Assembly (NCBI RefSeq): GCF_030063135.1
Contig: NZ_JASISO010000037.1
Coordinates: 1 to 64,000 of the forward strand
Direction of reading: 5' to 3'
Length of the DNA: 64,000 nt
Source of the DNA: Streptomyces sp. G-G2
GTDB lineage: Bacteria; Actinomycetota; Actinomycetes; Streptomycetales; Streptomycetaceae
Shown here: piece by piece, positions 27,899 through 37,644 of the stretch
Layout: each line of letters begins with the position of its first letter
How positions within the stretch are numbered: position 1 is the first letter of the stretch
Position numbers and translations under genes: made by a program
Notes under the pieces: generated by a model
The model's input: the letters and a program-made list of their open reading frames with translations, nothing else
What the model was told of the DNA's origin: nothing
Database searches by the model: none

Positions 27899-30418
27899 TC
27901 AGCCGTTGCGCACGCGCAGGGCGCGGGCGAGGTCGTCGAGCTGGTCGGTGAGCCTGCGCCGGAACACCGGGATGAGTTCGCCTTCGTCGAGGCAGGCCCG
28001 TCCGGCCTGGAGGTTTTCCTGGTCGATGGCGTGGACGGGGAAGGCGTGGGCGCCCGCGGCGGCGGCGATGGCGGGGCCGCGGCGGCCCGTGAGCGCGGTG
28101 GCGTCGGGGTAGAAGCGGGGGACGTAGGCGCGCAGGAGTTCGGTCTGTTCGGGCTGCCAGAAGCCCTGGGCGGTGGCCGAGAACAGGTAGTTGGACAGGG
28201 TGTCGTCGTGGAACATGCGGTCCCAGGCGGCCTGCTTGGTGTCGGCGTCGGGGAGGGCGGCGCGGCAGCGGGCGGCGCCTTCCTCTCCGGTGGCGCTGGG
28301 GTCGGCGGTGAGGGCGGCGTCGATGGTCTGCTCGTCGACGGCGCCGAGGACGGCGAGGCGGGCGAGGACGCGCCAGCGCAGTTCGGGGTCGAGTTCGGGT
28401 CCGCCGCCGACGGTGCCGTCGGTGAGCCAGGCGGCGATGGCGTCGGGCTGGGTGGCGCTGTCGATGAAGGTGCGGACGGCGGCGAGGCGCAGTCCGGGTT
28501 CCCCGCCGTCCTCGGTGCGCCGGATGAGGGCGCGGGTGAGGTGGGTGAGGGTGGTGAGGGCGGCGGTGCGCTCCTCGGCGGGGAGGTAGCGGTCGGCGAT
28601 GTGGTTGCGGGCGAAGCCGAGGACGCTCTGGACGATGGCGAGGTCGCCTTCGGCGGGGAGGTGTTCGGCGGCGGCTTCGAGGTAGGCGGCGGGCGGGAGT
28701 TCGCCGTCGCGGACCATGTCGCGGGCGGCGTTCCAGACGATGCTGCGGGTGAGGGCGCCGGGCAGGCCGGCGAGGGCGCGCCGGGCGGTGTCCCAGGAGC
28801 CGGGGTCGAGGCGGACCTTGGCGTAGGTGAGGTCGCCGTCGTTGAGGAGGACGAGGGCGGGGCGGGGGCCGGTGCCGGAGATGACCTCGGTGGTGGGGAG
28901 GTCGAGTGCGAGGAGTTCGCGGGGTTCGAGGATGCCGGGTTCGCCGGGTACGTCGTCGTAGGCGCCGACGGTGATATGGTGGGGGCGGCTGCCCCGGCGG
29001 TCGACGGTGAGGGTCCAGCCTTCGGGGGCGCCGTCGGGGGCGTCCTCGATGCGGGGGGTGAGGGTGTCGATGCCTGTGGTGCGCAGCCAGGTGTCGGCCC
29101 AGGTGTGGACGTCGCGTTCGGTGTGGGCGGCGAGGGAGTCCACGAAGTCGGCGAGGGAGGCGTTGGCGAACTTGTGGCGTTCGATGTGGGTGTTGACCCC
29201 GGCGAGGAAGTCCTTCTCGCCGAGCCAGGCGACGAGTTGGCGCAGGGCGGAGGCGCCCTTGGCGTAGGAGATGCCGTCGAAGTTGAGGAGGGCGGAGGCG
29301 GTGTCGGGGACGGCGTCGGCGTCGGGGGCGACGGGGTGGGTGGAGGGCCGCTGGTCGGCGTCGTAGCCCCAGGCTTTGCGGGCGAGGCCGAAGTCGGTCC
29401 AGGCGCCGGTGAAGCGGGTGGCTTCGGTAAGGATCTGGTAGCCCATGTATTCGGCGAAGGACTCGTTCAGCCAGATGTCGTCCCACCAGCGCAGGGTGAC
29501 GAGGTCGCCGAACCACATGTGGGCCATTTCGTGGGCGATGACCACGGCGCGCCACTGGCGTTCGGTGTCGGTGACGGCGGAGCGGTAGATGTATTCGTCG
29601 CGGAAGGTGACGAGGCCGGGGTTCTCCATGGCGCCCGCGTTGAACTCGGGGACGAAGGCCTGGTCGTAGGAGTCGAAGGGGTAGGGCTCGGTGAACTTCT
29701 CGTGGTAGCGGTCGTAGCAGTCGGTGGTGATGCCGAGGATCTCGTCGGCGTCGGCGTCCATGTGGGGGCCGAGGGAGCGGCGGCAGTGCAGGGCGAAGGG
29801 CAGCCCGGCGTGTTCGGTGCGGATGGTGTGCCAGGGGCCCGCGGCGATGGCGGCGAGGTAGGTGGAGATGACGGGCGTGGGCGCGGACTTCCAGATCCCG
29901 GCGCCGTCGGTGTCGCGCCGCCCGGTGCGCTCGGTGGTGCCGTTGGCGATGACGGTCCAGTGGGCGGGGGCGGTGACGGTGAATTCGAAGACGGCCTTGA
30001 GGTCGGGCTGGTCGAAGGCGGCGAGGACGCGCTGTACGTCGTCCAGGAACAGCTGGGTGTAGACGTACGTCTCCCCGTCGGCGGGGTCGGTGAAGCGGTG
30101 CAGGCCCTCGCCGGTGCGGGAGTACCGCATGCGGGCCTCGACGCGCAGCTCGTGGGGGCCTTCGGTGAGGCCGGTGAGGGGGAGCCGCCCGTCGGTGAGC
30201 GCGGCGGGGTCGAGGGGGGTGCCGTCGAGCAGGGCGGAGCGCAGCGCGTCCGGCTTCAGTTCCACGAAGGTGTCTCCGGCGGCGCGGGCCGCGAAGCGGA
30301 TGACGGTGGTGGAGTCGAAGGTGTCGTCGCCCTGGGTGAGGTCGAGGGTGACGGCGTAGTGGTGGACGTCGAGGAGTGCGGCTCGGGTCTGCGCTTCGTT
30401 GCGCGTCAGTGCGGGCAT
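27899..30418 (-). CDS. pepN: Aminopeptidase N (M1 family)
   Basis: An 839-residue zinc aminopeptidase. The exopeptidase motif is GAMEN in FNAGAMENPG, followed by the zinc site HEMAHMWFGDLVTLRWWDDIWLNE split across residues about 285-310 (HEXXH, 18 residues, Glu), and the downstream Tyr region. N-terminal beta domain DVHHYAVTLDLTQGDD, TYVYTQLFLDDVQRVLAAFDQP. The long helical C-terminal domain is of the actinobacterial ERAP1-like type. It removes N-terminal residues from peptides in the cytoplasm. ATG 30418; no signal peptide. Length matches Streptomyces PepN. Confidence 0.94.
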   Translation of the reverse strand: MPALTRNEAQTRAALLDVHHYAVTLDLTQGDDTFDSTTVIRFAARAAGDTFVELKPDALRSALLDGTPLDPAALTDGRLPLTGLTEGPHELRVEARMRYSRTGEGLHRFTDPADGETYVYTQLFLDDVQRVLAAFDQPDLKAVFEFTVTAPAHWTVIANGTTERTGRRDTDGAGIWKSAPTPVISTYLAAIAAGPWHTIRTEHAGLPFALHCRRSLGPHMDADADEILGITTDCYDRYHEKFTEPYPFDSYDQAFVPEFNAGAMENPGLVTFRDEYIYRSAVTDTERQWRAVVIAHEMAHMWFGDLVTLRWWDDIWLNESFAEYMGYQILTEATRFTGAWTDFGLARKAWGYDADQRPSTHPVAPDADAVPDTASALLNFDGISYAKGASALRQLVAWLGEKDFLAGVNTHIERHKFANASLADFVDSLAAHTERDVHTWADTWLRTTGIDTLTPRIEDAPDGAPEGWTLTVDRRGSRPHHITVGAYDDVPGEPGILEPRELLALDLPTTEVISGTGPRPALVLLNDGDLTYAKVRLDPGSWDTARRALAGLPGALTRSIVWNAARDMVRDGELPPAAYLEAAAEHLPAEGDLAIVQSVLGFARNHIADRYLPAEERTAALTTLTHLTRALIRRTEDGGEPGLRLAAVRTFIDSATQPDAIAAWLTDGTVGGGPELDPELRWRVLARLAVLGAVDEQTIDAALTADPSATGEEGAARCRAALPDADTKQAAWDRMFHDDTLSNYLFSATAQGFWQPEQTELLRAYVPRFYPDATALTGRRGPAIAAAAGAHAFPVHAIDQENLQAGRACLDEGELIPVFRRRLTDQLDDLARALRVRNG

Positions 30419-30596
30419 GGGCCCATGCTGCCAAAGCGGCGGCGCGGGCCACAGGGTCCCCCGGATGCTCGCGGCGGCTGCTGGGTCCTTGGGCCGGCTC
30501 CGCGCGGGGGGCCCGGGAGCTCCGGCGGCTCCGCGCGGGGGGCCGGGGCTCCGGGAGCCCGGCTCCGCCCGGCGGCTCCGGCCGGCTCCGGGGGGC

Positions 30597-30917
30597 CTAC
30601 TCCTCGCCGTCTTCGGCGGCGGCGATCGTCTCGTGGTGGCGGATGACCTCGGCGATGATGAAGGTGAGGAGCTTCTCGGCGAAGGCGGGGTCGAGCTTGG
30701 CGTTCTCGGCGAGCTGGCGGAGCCGGGCGATCTGGCTGGCCTCGCGGGTCGGGTCGGCCGGGGGCAGCTGGTGCTTGGCCTTGAGGAAGCCGACCTGCTG
30801 GGTGCACTTGAAGCGTTCGGCGAGCATGTGGACCACGGCCGCGTCGATGTTGTCGATGCTGTCCCTCAGCCGGGACAGTTCGGCGCGGACGGTCTCGTCG
30901 ATGTCGCTGTTCGTCAT
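30597..30917 (-). CDS. Chorismate mutase, AroQ type
   Basis: A 106-residue all-helical protein with the AroQ pattern: LSRLRDSIDNIDAAVVHMLAERF (Arg and Asp in helix 1), VGFLKAKHQLPPADPTRE and ARLRQLAENAKLDPAFAEKLLTFIIAEVIRHH. It converts chorismate to prephenate for Phe/Tyr synthesis. Streptomyces usually encode such a stand-alone short form. ATG 30917. The gene is followed, on the same strand side, by GC-rich repeats before the pepN start; it lies just downstream of the sensor kinase gene without overlap. Confidence 0.9.
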   Translation of the reverse strand: MTNSDIDETVRAELSRLRDSIDNIDAAVVHMLAERFKCTQQVGFLKAKHQLPPADPTREASQIARLRQLAENAKLDPAFAEKLLTFIIAEVIRHHETIAAAEDGEE

Positions 30918-30928
30918 GGTCGGCGAGT

Positions 30929-32125
30929 TTACGTGGCGGGCGGGGCCGGTTCATCGGCCGGTCGGACAGTGAGACGGCTGGTGAAGGGCAGGATCGCGGT
31001 GACGAGCCAGCCGCCCTCGGGGGCGGGGCCCGCGCTGAGGGTGCCGCCCATGGCCTCGGTGCGTTCGGTCATTCCGGCGAGGCCGTAACCGCCGCCGCGG
31101 GCCTGCTCGGAGAGCCGGGCGGGGTGGCCTCCGTCGTCGGCGACTCGGACTTCCAGGCCGGTGGGGACGGTGCGCAGGCCGATGCGGACGGCGGTGGCGG
31201 TGGCCGCGTGCTTGCCGATGTTGGTGAGGGCTTCGAGGACGATGCGGTGGGCGGTGGCGGCGACGTCGCCGGGGAGGACGTCGGCGAGGCCCTCTTCGAC
31301 GTAGAGGACGACGGGCGGGCCGGTCACGGAGAAGCGGGCGGTGAGGCCGCGGATGTCCTCGATCCCGGCGACGGGGGCGGTGCCGGGGCCGGAGTCGTCC
31401 TCGCGGAGCACGCGGACGAGCCGGCGCATGGAGCCGAGGGCCTCGTCGCCCGCGGTTTCGATGCGGCCGAAGATCTCGGCGGCGCGGTCGGCGCTGACGC
31501 CGGTGAAGTGGGCGGCGCGGGCCTCGACGACGATGCCGGTGACGTGGTGGGCGACGAGGTCGTGGAGTTCGCGGGCCAGTTCCAGGCGTTCGGCGGTGCG
31601 GACGGCGCGCAGTTCGCGGCGGCGCTGGACGTCCTGGAGGCGCAGCAGGAGCGAGTAGGCGGTGACGACGACGGCGAGGACGGAGAAGAGGAGGGTGAAG
31701 CGGCCGGGGTCGGAGTCGCGGACGGGTACGGCCATGCAGCCGAGGCCGAGGACGGGCCCGAGGACGGCGGCGGTCCGGGCGGGGGCGCGCAGGAGTACGC
31801 CGCTGAGCAGCACGAGGAGCGCGATGGCCTCGCCGCCGCCCCAGACGACGACGGGGTGGTTGACGAAGATCAGCAGGCTGGTCGCGCTCCAGGTGACGGC
31901 GGCGGCGAACCAGGCGCGGGTGATCAGGCCGAGGCGGGGCCAGGGCGCGGCGCTGAGGCAGACGAGGATGCCGGAGACCCAGACGACGGCGTGCGGGAGC
32001 GTGGGCTGCCGGGCCAGGACCACGCCTTCGAAGCTGACGAGCCCGAGCAGGAGGAAGGTGAGGGCGACCCGGATCCGGCCGGTGGCCCGGGGATGGCGCC
32101 GCGACCAGCTGGCGAGCGGACTCAT
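30929..32125 (-). CDS. Sensor histidine kinase, NarL/DesK type
   Basis: A 398-residue membrane kinase. About five to six hydrophobic segments occupy residues 15-165 (LTFLLLGLVSFEGVVLA, ALLVLLSGVLLRAPART, FTLLFSVLAVVVTAYSLLL). The HisKA_3 dimerisation helix carries the phospho-acceptor in LARELHDLVAHHVTGIVVEA, and the ATPase domain has EALTNIGKHA and VADDGG. It acts with the response regulator directly upstream (stop 32178); the 52-base gap between them contains an 11-bp hairpin (32129-32139 with 32152-32162). The signal is unknown; no extracytoplasmic domain of size is present, so sensing is probably within the membrane. Confidence 0.9.
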   Translation of the reverse strand: MSPLASWSRRHPRATGRIRVALTFLLLGLVSFEGVVLARQPTLPHAVVWVSGILVCLSAAPWPRLGLITRAWFAAAVTWSATSLLIFVNHPVVVWGGGEAIALLVLLSGVLLRAPARTAAVLGPVLGLGCMAVPVRDSDPGRFTLLFSVLAVVVTAYSLLLRLQDVQRRRELRAVRTAERLELARELHDLVAHHVTGIVVEARAAHFTGVSADRAAEIFGRIETAGDEALGSMRRLVRVLREDDSGPGTAPVAGIEDIRGLTARFSVTGPPVVLYVEEGLADVLPGDVAATAHRIVLEALTNIGKHAATATAVRIGLRTVPTGLEVRVADDGGHPARLSEQARGGGYGLAGMTERTEAMGGTLSAGPAPEGGWLVTAILPFTSRLTVRPADEPAPPAT

Positions 32126-32177
32126 CCGCCGCCCCCGGCGGCCGGCCGGGGGCCGGGGGCGGTCGGCGGCGGGGCGC

Positions 32178-32834
32178 TCACTTCGTGCTCGCGGCCAGGC
32201 CGCTCTCCCAGGCCCAGGCGGCGATCTCCACCCGGTTGCGGGCGCCGAGCTTGGTCTGGACGTTGGCCAGGTGCGTCTTGACGGTGGAGAGGGAGACGTA
32301 CAGCTGGGCGGCGATCTCGGCGTTCGTCATCCCGCGCGCGAGGCAGCGTACGACGTCCACCTCGCGCTCCGTGAGCGGTTCGGCGGGGCGGCGGGCCGCC
32401 GCGGCGGCCGGGGCGCGGGTGGCCATCTCGCGCAGCAGGCGCACGGTGATGGCGGGTGAGACGAGGGAGTCCCCTACGGCCGCCGCGCGGACCGCTTCAA
32501 CCAGCATGGCTGGACTCGCGTCCTTGAGGAGGAAGCCCGACGCTCCGCCGTGGAGCGCCGCGTGGACGTACTCGTCGAGGTCGAAGGTGGTCACGATGAC
32601 GATGTGGGGTGTCTCGCGGCCGGAGAGCCGCCGGGTGACTTCGAGGCCGTCGAGGCGGGGCATGCGGATGTCGAGGAGCAGGACGTCGGGCCGGTGCTCT
32701 TCCACGGCCAGGAGGGCGGCCTCGCCGTCGACGACGTCGGCGAGGACCTCGATGTCGGGCTGGCTCTCCAGGATCATCCGGAATCCGGCCCTGACCATGT
32801 CCTGGTCGTCCGCGATGACCACGCTGATCGCCAT
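32178..32834 (-). CDS. Response regulator, NarL/LuxR family
   Basis: A 218-residue regulator: receiver domain with acidic pocket VVIADDQDMVRAGFRM, phospho-acceptor Asp in DVLLDIRMPRLDG, and Lys in FLLKDASP; C-terminal LuxR-type HTH LTEREVDVVRCLARGMTNAEIA followed by VSLSTVKTHLANVQTKLGARNR. It is encoded directly before its presumed partner kinase and transcribed first. ATG 32834. The 235 bases between this start and the trypsin stop hold no recognised gene or operator. Confidence 0.93.
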   Translation of the reverse strand: MAISVVIADDQDMVRAGFRMILESQPDIEVLADVVDGEAALLAVEEHRPDVLLLDIRMPRLDGLEVTRRLSGRETPHIVIVTTFDLDEYVHAALHGGASGFLLKDASPAMLVEAVRAAAVGDSLVSPAITVRLLREMATRAPAAAAARRPAEPLTEREVDVVRCLARGMTNAEIAAQLYVSLSTVKTHLANVQTKLGARNRVEIAAWAWESGLAASTK

Positions 32835-33069
32835 GCGCTGCCTGCCCCACTGTCGCCCGTCGCCGATGGACTCCTCCCATGGGACCGGGGCGCGTGGCGG
32901 ACCGCAACCGCGCGGCGGACCCCCGGGAGGAGTACGTGGTGCCGGGGCGGTGCTGTGCCGGGCCTGCGGTACCGCCTTCGACCCTACGGGCGCGGGCGGC
33001 CGGGGGCCTCGTCCTTCCGGCCGCGTCCCGCGGGGCCGGAAGGACGAGGAGCGGGGTGCTACGGGGCGG

Positions 33070-33957
<888 letters not shown>

Positions 33958-34058
33958 TCACATCTGTGGGCGCGCGGGCACAAGGAGGCCGATCCGGCCA
34001 AGGTCACGCGGACGCCCGCGCGGGCCCGGACCCGAACGCGCACCCGGAGGGATGACGC

Positions 34059-34970
34059 ATGACACACCACGGCGGCCGGGGCAGCCGCGTCGAGCACGGC
34101 TTCCCGCACCTGGCCACGGTCCGCGCCGCGCTCACCGCGCTGCACCGCCGCCTGCCGGGCGAGGGCGTCCGCGCCTTCGCCCAGAGCTTCGCCCCCGCCG
34201 ACGCGGCCTTCCCCGACGGGGACGACCTGCACCTCGGCGCCCAGCGGGTGGCCTCGGCGATGGTCCACCAGCTACGGCTCCCGGACGCCCGGATGATCAT
34301 CAACTTCCGACCGATGGAACACGCGGCCAGCGTCGAACTGGCCGCCGGGCCCGAGTACTTCATCGAGGTGAGCGACCGCTTCCGCACCCACCGCCGCGAT
34401 CTGGCCGCCGCCCTGGCGCACGAGGTCACCCATGTCCTGCTGCACCGGCTGGACCTCGGCTTCCCCACGACCGCCGAGAACGAGATCCTCACCGACACCG
34501 CCGCCGCCTACCTCGGGGCGGGCTGGCTGCTGCTGGACGCCTACCGCGAGGACGCGCTCACCCACCAGAAGCTCGGCTACCTGACCCCGGAGGAGTTCGG
34601 GTACGTCCTCGCCAAGCGCGGGGCGCTGCTCGGCGAGGACCTCTCCACCTGGTTCACCAGCCCCCAGGCGTACGAGGCCTACGTGCGCGGGAGCGAGCGG
34701 GCCCGCCGGGACTGGCGCCGGGCCCCCCTCTCCGGCGCGGGCCCGCTGGAGCGACGGCGCTACGCGAAGGACCGGCGCGCCGGGGCCGGGTCCGGGCCCG
34801 AGAGCGGAGGCGGGAACGGGGCGGCGTACCGCTTCGAGGGCGGCCCCGGCGGCGCGGCGCGGGTGAGTTTCCTCTGCCCGGTGTGCGGGCAGCGGCTGCG
34901 CGTCCCGGTACGCGGACCGCTCCGGGCCCGCTGCGGGCTGTGCCGCAGCGTGCTGGACTGCGACACCTGA
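34059..34970 (+). CDS. Putative metallopeptidase-like protein with C-terminal zinc ribbon
   Basis: A 303-residue protein of no named family. Its core has a zincin-type signature, LAAALAHEVTHVLLHRLDLG (HExxH) followed by ENEILTDTAAAYLGAG, where Glu/Asp could be the third ligand. After a linker rich in Arg, Gly and Ala, the last 45 residues form a zinc-ribbon-like unit with CPVCGQRLRVP and RCGLC. No signal peptide is visible, so it probably acts in the cytoplasm. ATG 34059 (GGAGGGATGACGC context). It stands alone between the trypsin gene and a convergent small gene. A function in proteolysis is inferred only from the motif. Confidence 0.7.
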   Translation: MTHHGGRGSRVEHGFPHLATVRAALTALHRRLPGEGVRAFAQSFAPADAAFPDGDDLHLGAQRVASAMVHQLRLPDARMIINFRPMEHAASVELAAGPEYFIEVSDRFRTHRRDLAAALAHEVTHVLLHRLDLGFPTTAENEILTDTAAAYLGAGWLLLDAYREDALTHQKLGYLTPEEFGYVLAKRGALLGEDLSTWFTSPQAYEAYVRGSERARRDWRRAPLSGAGPLERRRYAKDRRAGAGSGPESGGGNGAAYRFEGGPGGAARVSFLCPVCGQRLRVPVRGPLRARCGLCRSVLDCDT

Positions 34971-35029
34971 GCCGCGCCCCGGAACACCCCGCTCCGGAAG
35001 GGCCGCTCCGGAACACCCCGCTCCGGGCC

Positions 35030-35218
35030 TCACGCCTCCGAGCAGCCGCAGCCGTCGCCGTCATCGGCTCCCCCGCAGCCGTCGCCGTCGCCGTCGTCGC
35101 CGTACCCCGCTCCCCGGCGCGAGCCGCCGCCCGCACCCCCGTACACCAGCCAGTCGAACACGAAGAAGGCGACGAACGAGGCCAGCACACCCAGCAGGAT
35201 GATGGTGTTCGTACTCAT
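35030..35218 (-). CDS. Small membrane protein with Gly/Asp/Cys-rich tail
   Basis: A 62-residue protein: N-terminal membrane helix (TIILLGVLASFVAFFVFDWLVY, about residues 4-25 in two parts) and a tail of Gly, Asp and Cys (GYGDDGDGDGCGG, DGDGCGCSEA). The tail has four Cys and many acidic residues, which suggests metal or redox chemistry, although low complexity may simply reflect codon repeats. ATG 35218. It is too short for a family assignment; reality is supported by the clear membrane helix and codon usage. Confidence 0.6.
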   Translation of the reverse strand: MSTNTIILLGVLASFVAFFVFDWLVYGGAGGGSRRGAGYGDDGDGDGCGGADDGDGCGCSEA

Positions 35219-35271
35219 GCGCCCGGTGTGCCCGGCCGCGACGGGCGGAACACCCTGCTCCGGGGCCGCCC

Positions 35272-36385
35272 TCACCTCACCTGCGCGGCAATGGCGTTGA
35301 CCGCCGCCCAGGCGAAGGCCATGGCGGGCCCGATGGTCGCTCCCGGCCCCGGGTAGGTCTCCCCCATCACCGCCGCCGAGCAGTTCCCGGCGGCGTAGAG
35401 CCCCGTGACGGGCGCGCCGTCCTCGCGCAGTACCCGGCCGTCCCCGTCCGTGACCAGGCCGCCCTTGGTGCCGATGTCCCCGGGATGCACCGGGACGGCG
35501 TAGAAGGGGCCCTTCTCGATCGGCGCGAGGTTCGGGTTCGCCAGGGTCGGGTCGCCGTAGTAGCGGTCGTAGACGCTCTCGCCGCGTCCGAAGTCCTCGT
35601 CCACGCCCGCCCGGGCGAAGCCGTTGAAGCGGCCGATCGCGGCGGGCAGGGCGGGCGCGGAGATCAGCCGGGCCAGCTCCTCCACCGTGGCGGCCTTCTT
35701 CACGAAGCCGCTCTCCAGCCACCGCTTGGGGAAGGGCTGGCCGGGGACCTGGAGGGCGGTGACCGGGCCGAAGCTGAGCGCGCGGTGCTCGGGGACGAGG
35801 ACGTTCTCGGCGACGATGTCGTTGGAGCCGGATCCGCGCAGGCCGACGGTGTCCCAGACCTCGTCGATCCGGTACCGGGAGCGGGGGATCAGGAAGGTCC
35901 GCATGTCCACGGGCCTGCCGTCGGCGTCGGTGACGAGGCCGCCGAGCAGGGCCCAGTCGGCGTGGTCGCAGCCGGAGGAGAAGTGCCAGCGGCCGCTGAC
36001 GGTGAACCCGCCGTCGGTGGGGACGACCGTGCTGGTGGGGGCGTACGAGGAGCAGATCCGGGCGGTGCGGTCCTGACCCCAGACCTCTTCCTGGGCGCGG
36101 GGGTCGTAGAGGGCGACGTGCCAGGGGTGGACGCCGACGACGGAGGAGACCCAGCCGGTGGAGCCGCAGGCCTTGGCTATCTCCTTGACGGCGGCGTAGA
36201 AGACGGCGGGGTTCGCGGCGAGGCCGCCGTAGGCGCGGGGCTGGAGGAGCCGGAAGAAGCCGGTGGCTTCGAGTTCCTTGATGCTCGCTTCGGGGACCTT
36301 CCGCAGGGTCTCGGCCTCGGCGGCGCGCTCGCGGAGCGCGGGGGCCGAGGTCGCGGACCGCTGCGAGGACCTCTTCGTCGCTCAT
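35272..36385 (-). pseudogene. Chimeric remnant: hsaA 5' part fused to kstD 3' part, with frameshift
   Basis: From ATG 36385 (good AAGGGG site) the first 15 residues, MSDEEVLAAVRDLGP, match the start of HsaA-type flavin-dependent 3-HSA hydroxylases. The frame then breaks at a G5 run (36340-36344 on +); removing one base restores LRERAAEAETLRKVPEA and then GFFRLLQPRAYGGLA, ACGSTGWVSSVVGVHPWHVAL, SGCDHADWALLGG and SRYRIDEVWDTVGLRGSGSN. At about 35755-35780 the homology switches to the C-terminal third of 3-ketosteroid delta1-dehydrogenase: PGQPFPKRWLESGFVKKA, RFNGFARAGVDEDFGRG, GPFYAVPVHPGDIGTKGGL and YPGPGATIGPAMAFAWAA. The HsaA C-terminal helical bundle and the KstD FAD-binding N-terminus are both missing. 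A deletion joining two neighbouring genes explains this. It should have no activity of either parent. Confidence 0.8.
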
Positions 36386-36398
36386 GGTGTCCCCTTCT

Positions 36399-36450
36399 CT
36401 GACGGGATCCGGTGCGGATCGGGTGCTGACGGGATCCGGTGCGGATCGGG
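36399..36450. repeat. Two perfect 25-bp direct repeats in a divergent promoter
   Basis: The 25-base sequence at 36399-36423 (CTGACGGGATCCGGTGCGGA then TCGGG) is repeated exactly at 36426-36450, a 27-base period. It lies between the hsaA/kstD remnant (start 36385) and the IclR gene (start 36631), next to the remnant's ribosome binding site. Possible tandem operator or recent duplication. Confidence 0.65.
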
Positions 36451-36498
36451 CTCGTTGGCGAGGAACGTACGCCCGGGGCCACGGGCGCGGAACGGGCT

Positions 36499-36517
36499 CT
36501 TCCCACTGAGCGGGAAG
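36499..36517. promoter_or_regulatory. Near-palindrome, possible IclR operator
   Basis: CTTCCCACTGAGCGGGAAG pairs its outer CTTCCC with GGGAAG and its inner CT/AG positions, with a G/C mismatch near the centre. It lies 114-132 bases before the iclR-type start in the divergent promoter. Assignment to IclR is inference from position. Confidence 0.4.
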
Positions 36518-36630
36518 CCCGGATACGACGAGTCGAAGTATTACTGAATGAAATACCTGCTTCCGGGTCCTTCCCCCCGTCCGGAGGCCCGTGGCAGGGT
36601 CGCCCCAACGCCTCACGCAGGGGGTTCCTC

Positions 36631-37518
36631 GTGCTTGACCAGGTCAGGGAGACCGAGCCCGCACCGCTGTCGCTGCTGGAGAAGGCGGCGTCCGTCCTGG
36701 GCGCCTTCGAGGGTGCCGAGCCACGGCTCTCGCTCACCGAGGTGGTGCGCCGCTCCGGCATCCCGCGCTCCTCCGCGCACCGCATCCTCGACCAGCTGGT
36801 GGGGCTGCGCTGGCTGGACCGGGAGGGCCGGGACTACCGCATGGGCATGCGGATGCTGGAGCTGGGCGCGCTCGCCTCGCACCACAACCGGCTGCGCCGG
36901 GCCGCCGTGGCGCTGCTGCACGAGCTGCACGAACGGACCGGGCAGGTGGTGCACCTGTCGGTGCTCGACGGCGCCGACGTGGTGTGCCTGGAGCGGATCG
37001 GCGGCTCCGAGTCCGGGGCGGTGCCCTCCCGGGTCGGCGGCCGGATGCCCGCGTACTGCACGGCCAGCGGCAAGGCGCTCCTCGCCTTCGGCGATCCGGG
37101 CGCGCTGGAGCACGTACTGGCCCTGGGGCTGCGGCCGCGGACCGCGCGGACCCTGGTGCGGCCGCTCGCGCTGCGCTCGGAGCTGGCGGCGGTCCGCGAG
37201 CGCGGGGTGGCGCACGACCGGGAGGAGAACTTCCGGGGGATCTCGTGCGTGGCCGCGCCGCTGCGGGGCGCGGGACGGGCGATCGCGGCGGTGTCGGTGT
37301 CGGTGTCCGGGCCGTCCCCGGCGGGCGCGCGCCGGGGGGACCGCGAGCCGGACCGGCTGGCTCCGCTGGTGCTGGCGTGCGCGCGCTCGGTGTGGCGTGA
37401 GTTGTACGGTCCCGGGCGCGCGGGCCGCTCGGCGCCGCCCCCGCGTCCGCGCCCGGAGGTCCCCGAGCGGGCGATGGACAACATGATGGGATGGCTGCGG
37501 TTCAGCGAGTGGATGTAG
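36631..37518 (+). CDS. IclR family transcriptional regulator
   Basis: A 295-residue regulator. The N-terminal winged HTH shows LLEKAASVLGAFEGAEPR, LTEVVRRSGIPRSSAHRILDQL and WLDREGRDYRMGMRML; the C-terminal effector domain shows GQVVHLSVLDGADVVCLERIG, MPAYCTASGKALLAF and DREENFRGISCVAAPL. The last 45 residues are a Pro/Arg-rich extension. GTG 36631 follows GCAGGGGG. Divergent from the hsaA-kstD remnant and upstream of the convergent kshB, it probably controls steroid upper-pathway genes, as IclR-type regulators do for aromatic and related catabolism. If its targets are decayed, it may now be an orphan. Confidence 0.88.
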   Translation: MLDQVRETEPAPLSLLEKAASVLGAFEGAEPRLSLTEVVRRSGIPRSSAHRILDQLVGLRWLDREGRDYRMGMRMLELGALASHHNRLRRAAVALLHELHERTGQVVHLSVLDGADVVCLERIGGSESGAVPSRVGGRMPAYCTASGKALLAFGDPGALEHVLALGLRPRTARTLVRPLALRSELAAVRERGVAHDREENFRGISCVAAPLRGAGRAIAAVSVSVSGPSPAGARRGDREPDRLAPLVLACARSVWRELYGPGRAGRSAPPPRPRPEVPERAMDNMMGWLRFSEWM

Positions 37519-37644
37519 TGGGTAGTAATACCCCATCGCAAGGGACGGGACCGGAGCCGACCCCCCGCCAGGGGGCCGGGTCCGGTCCCGTCCCGCGTCC
37601 GGTCCCGTCCCGCGTCCGGGCCGCCGGTTCAGCGGCCGCGGCGC

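Noticed and set aside
26954-30646. A 1230-residue + strand frame opposite pepN
   Set aside because: It mirrors pepN codons; no domains or start signals are seen.
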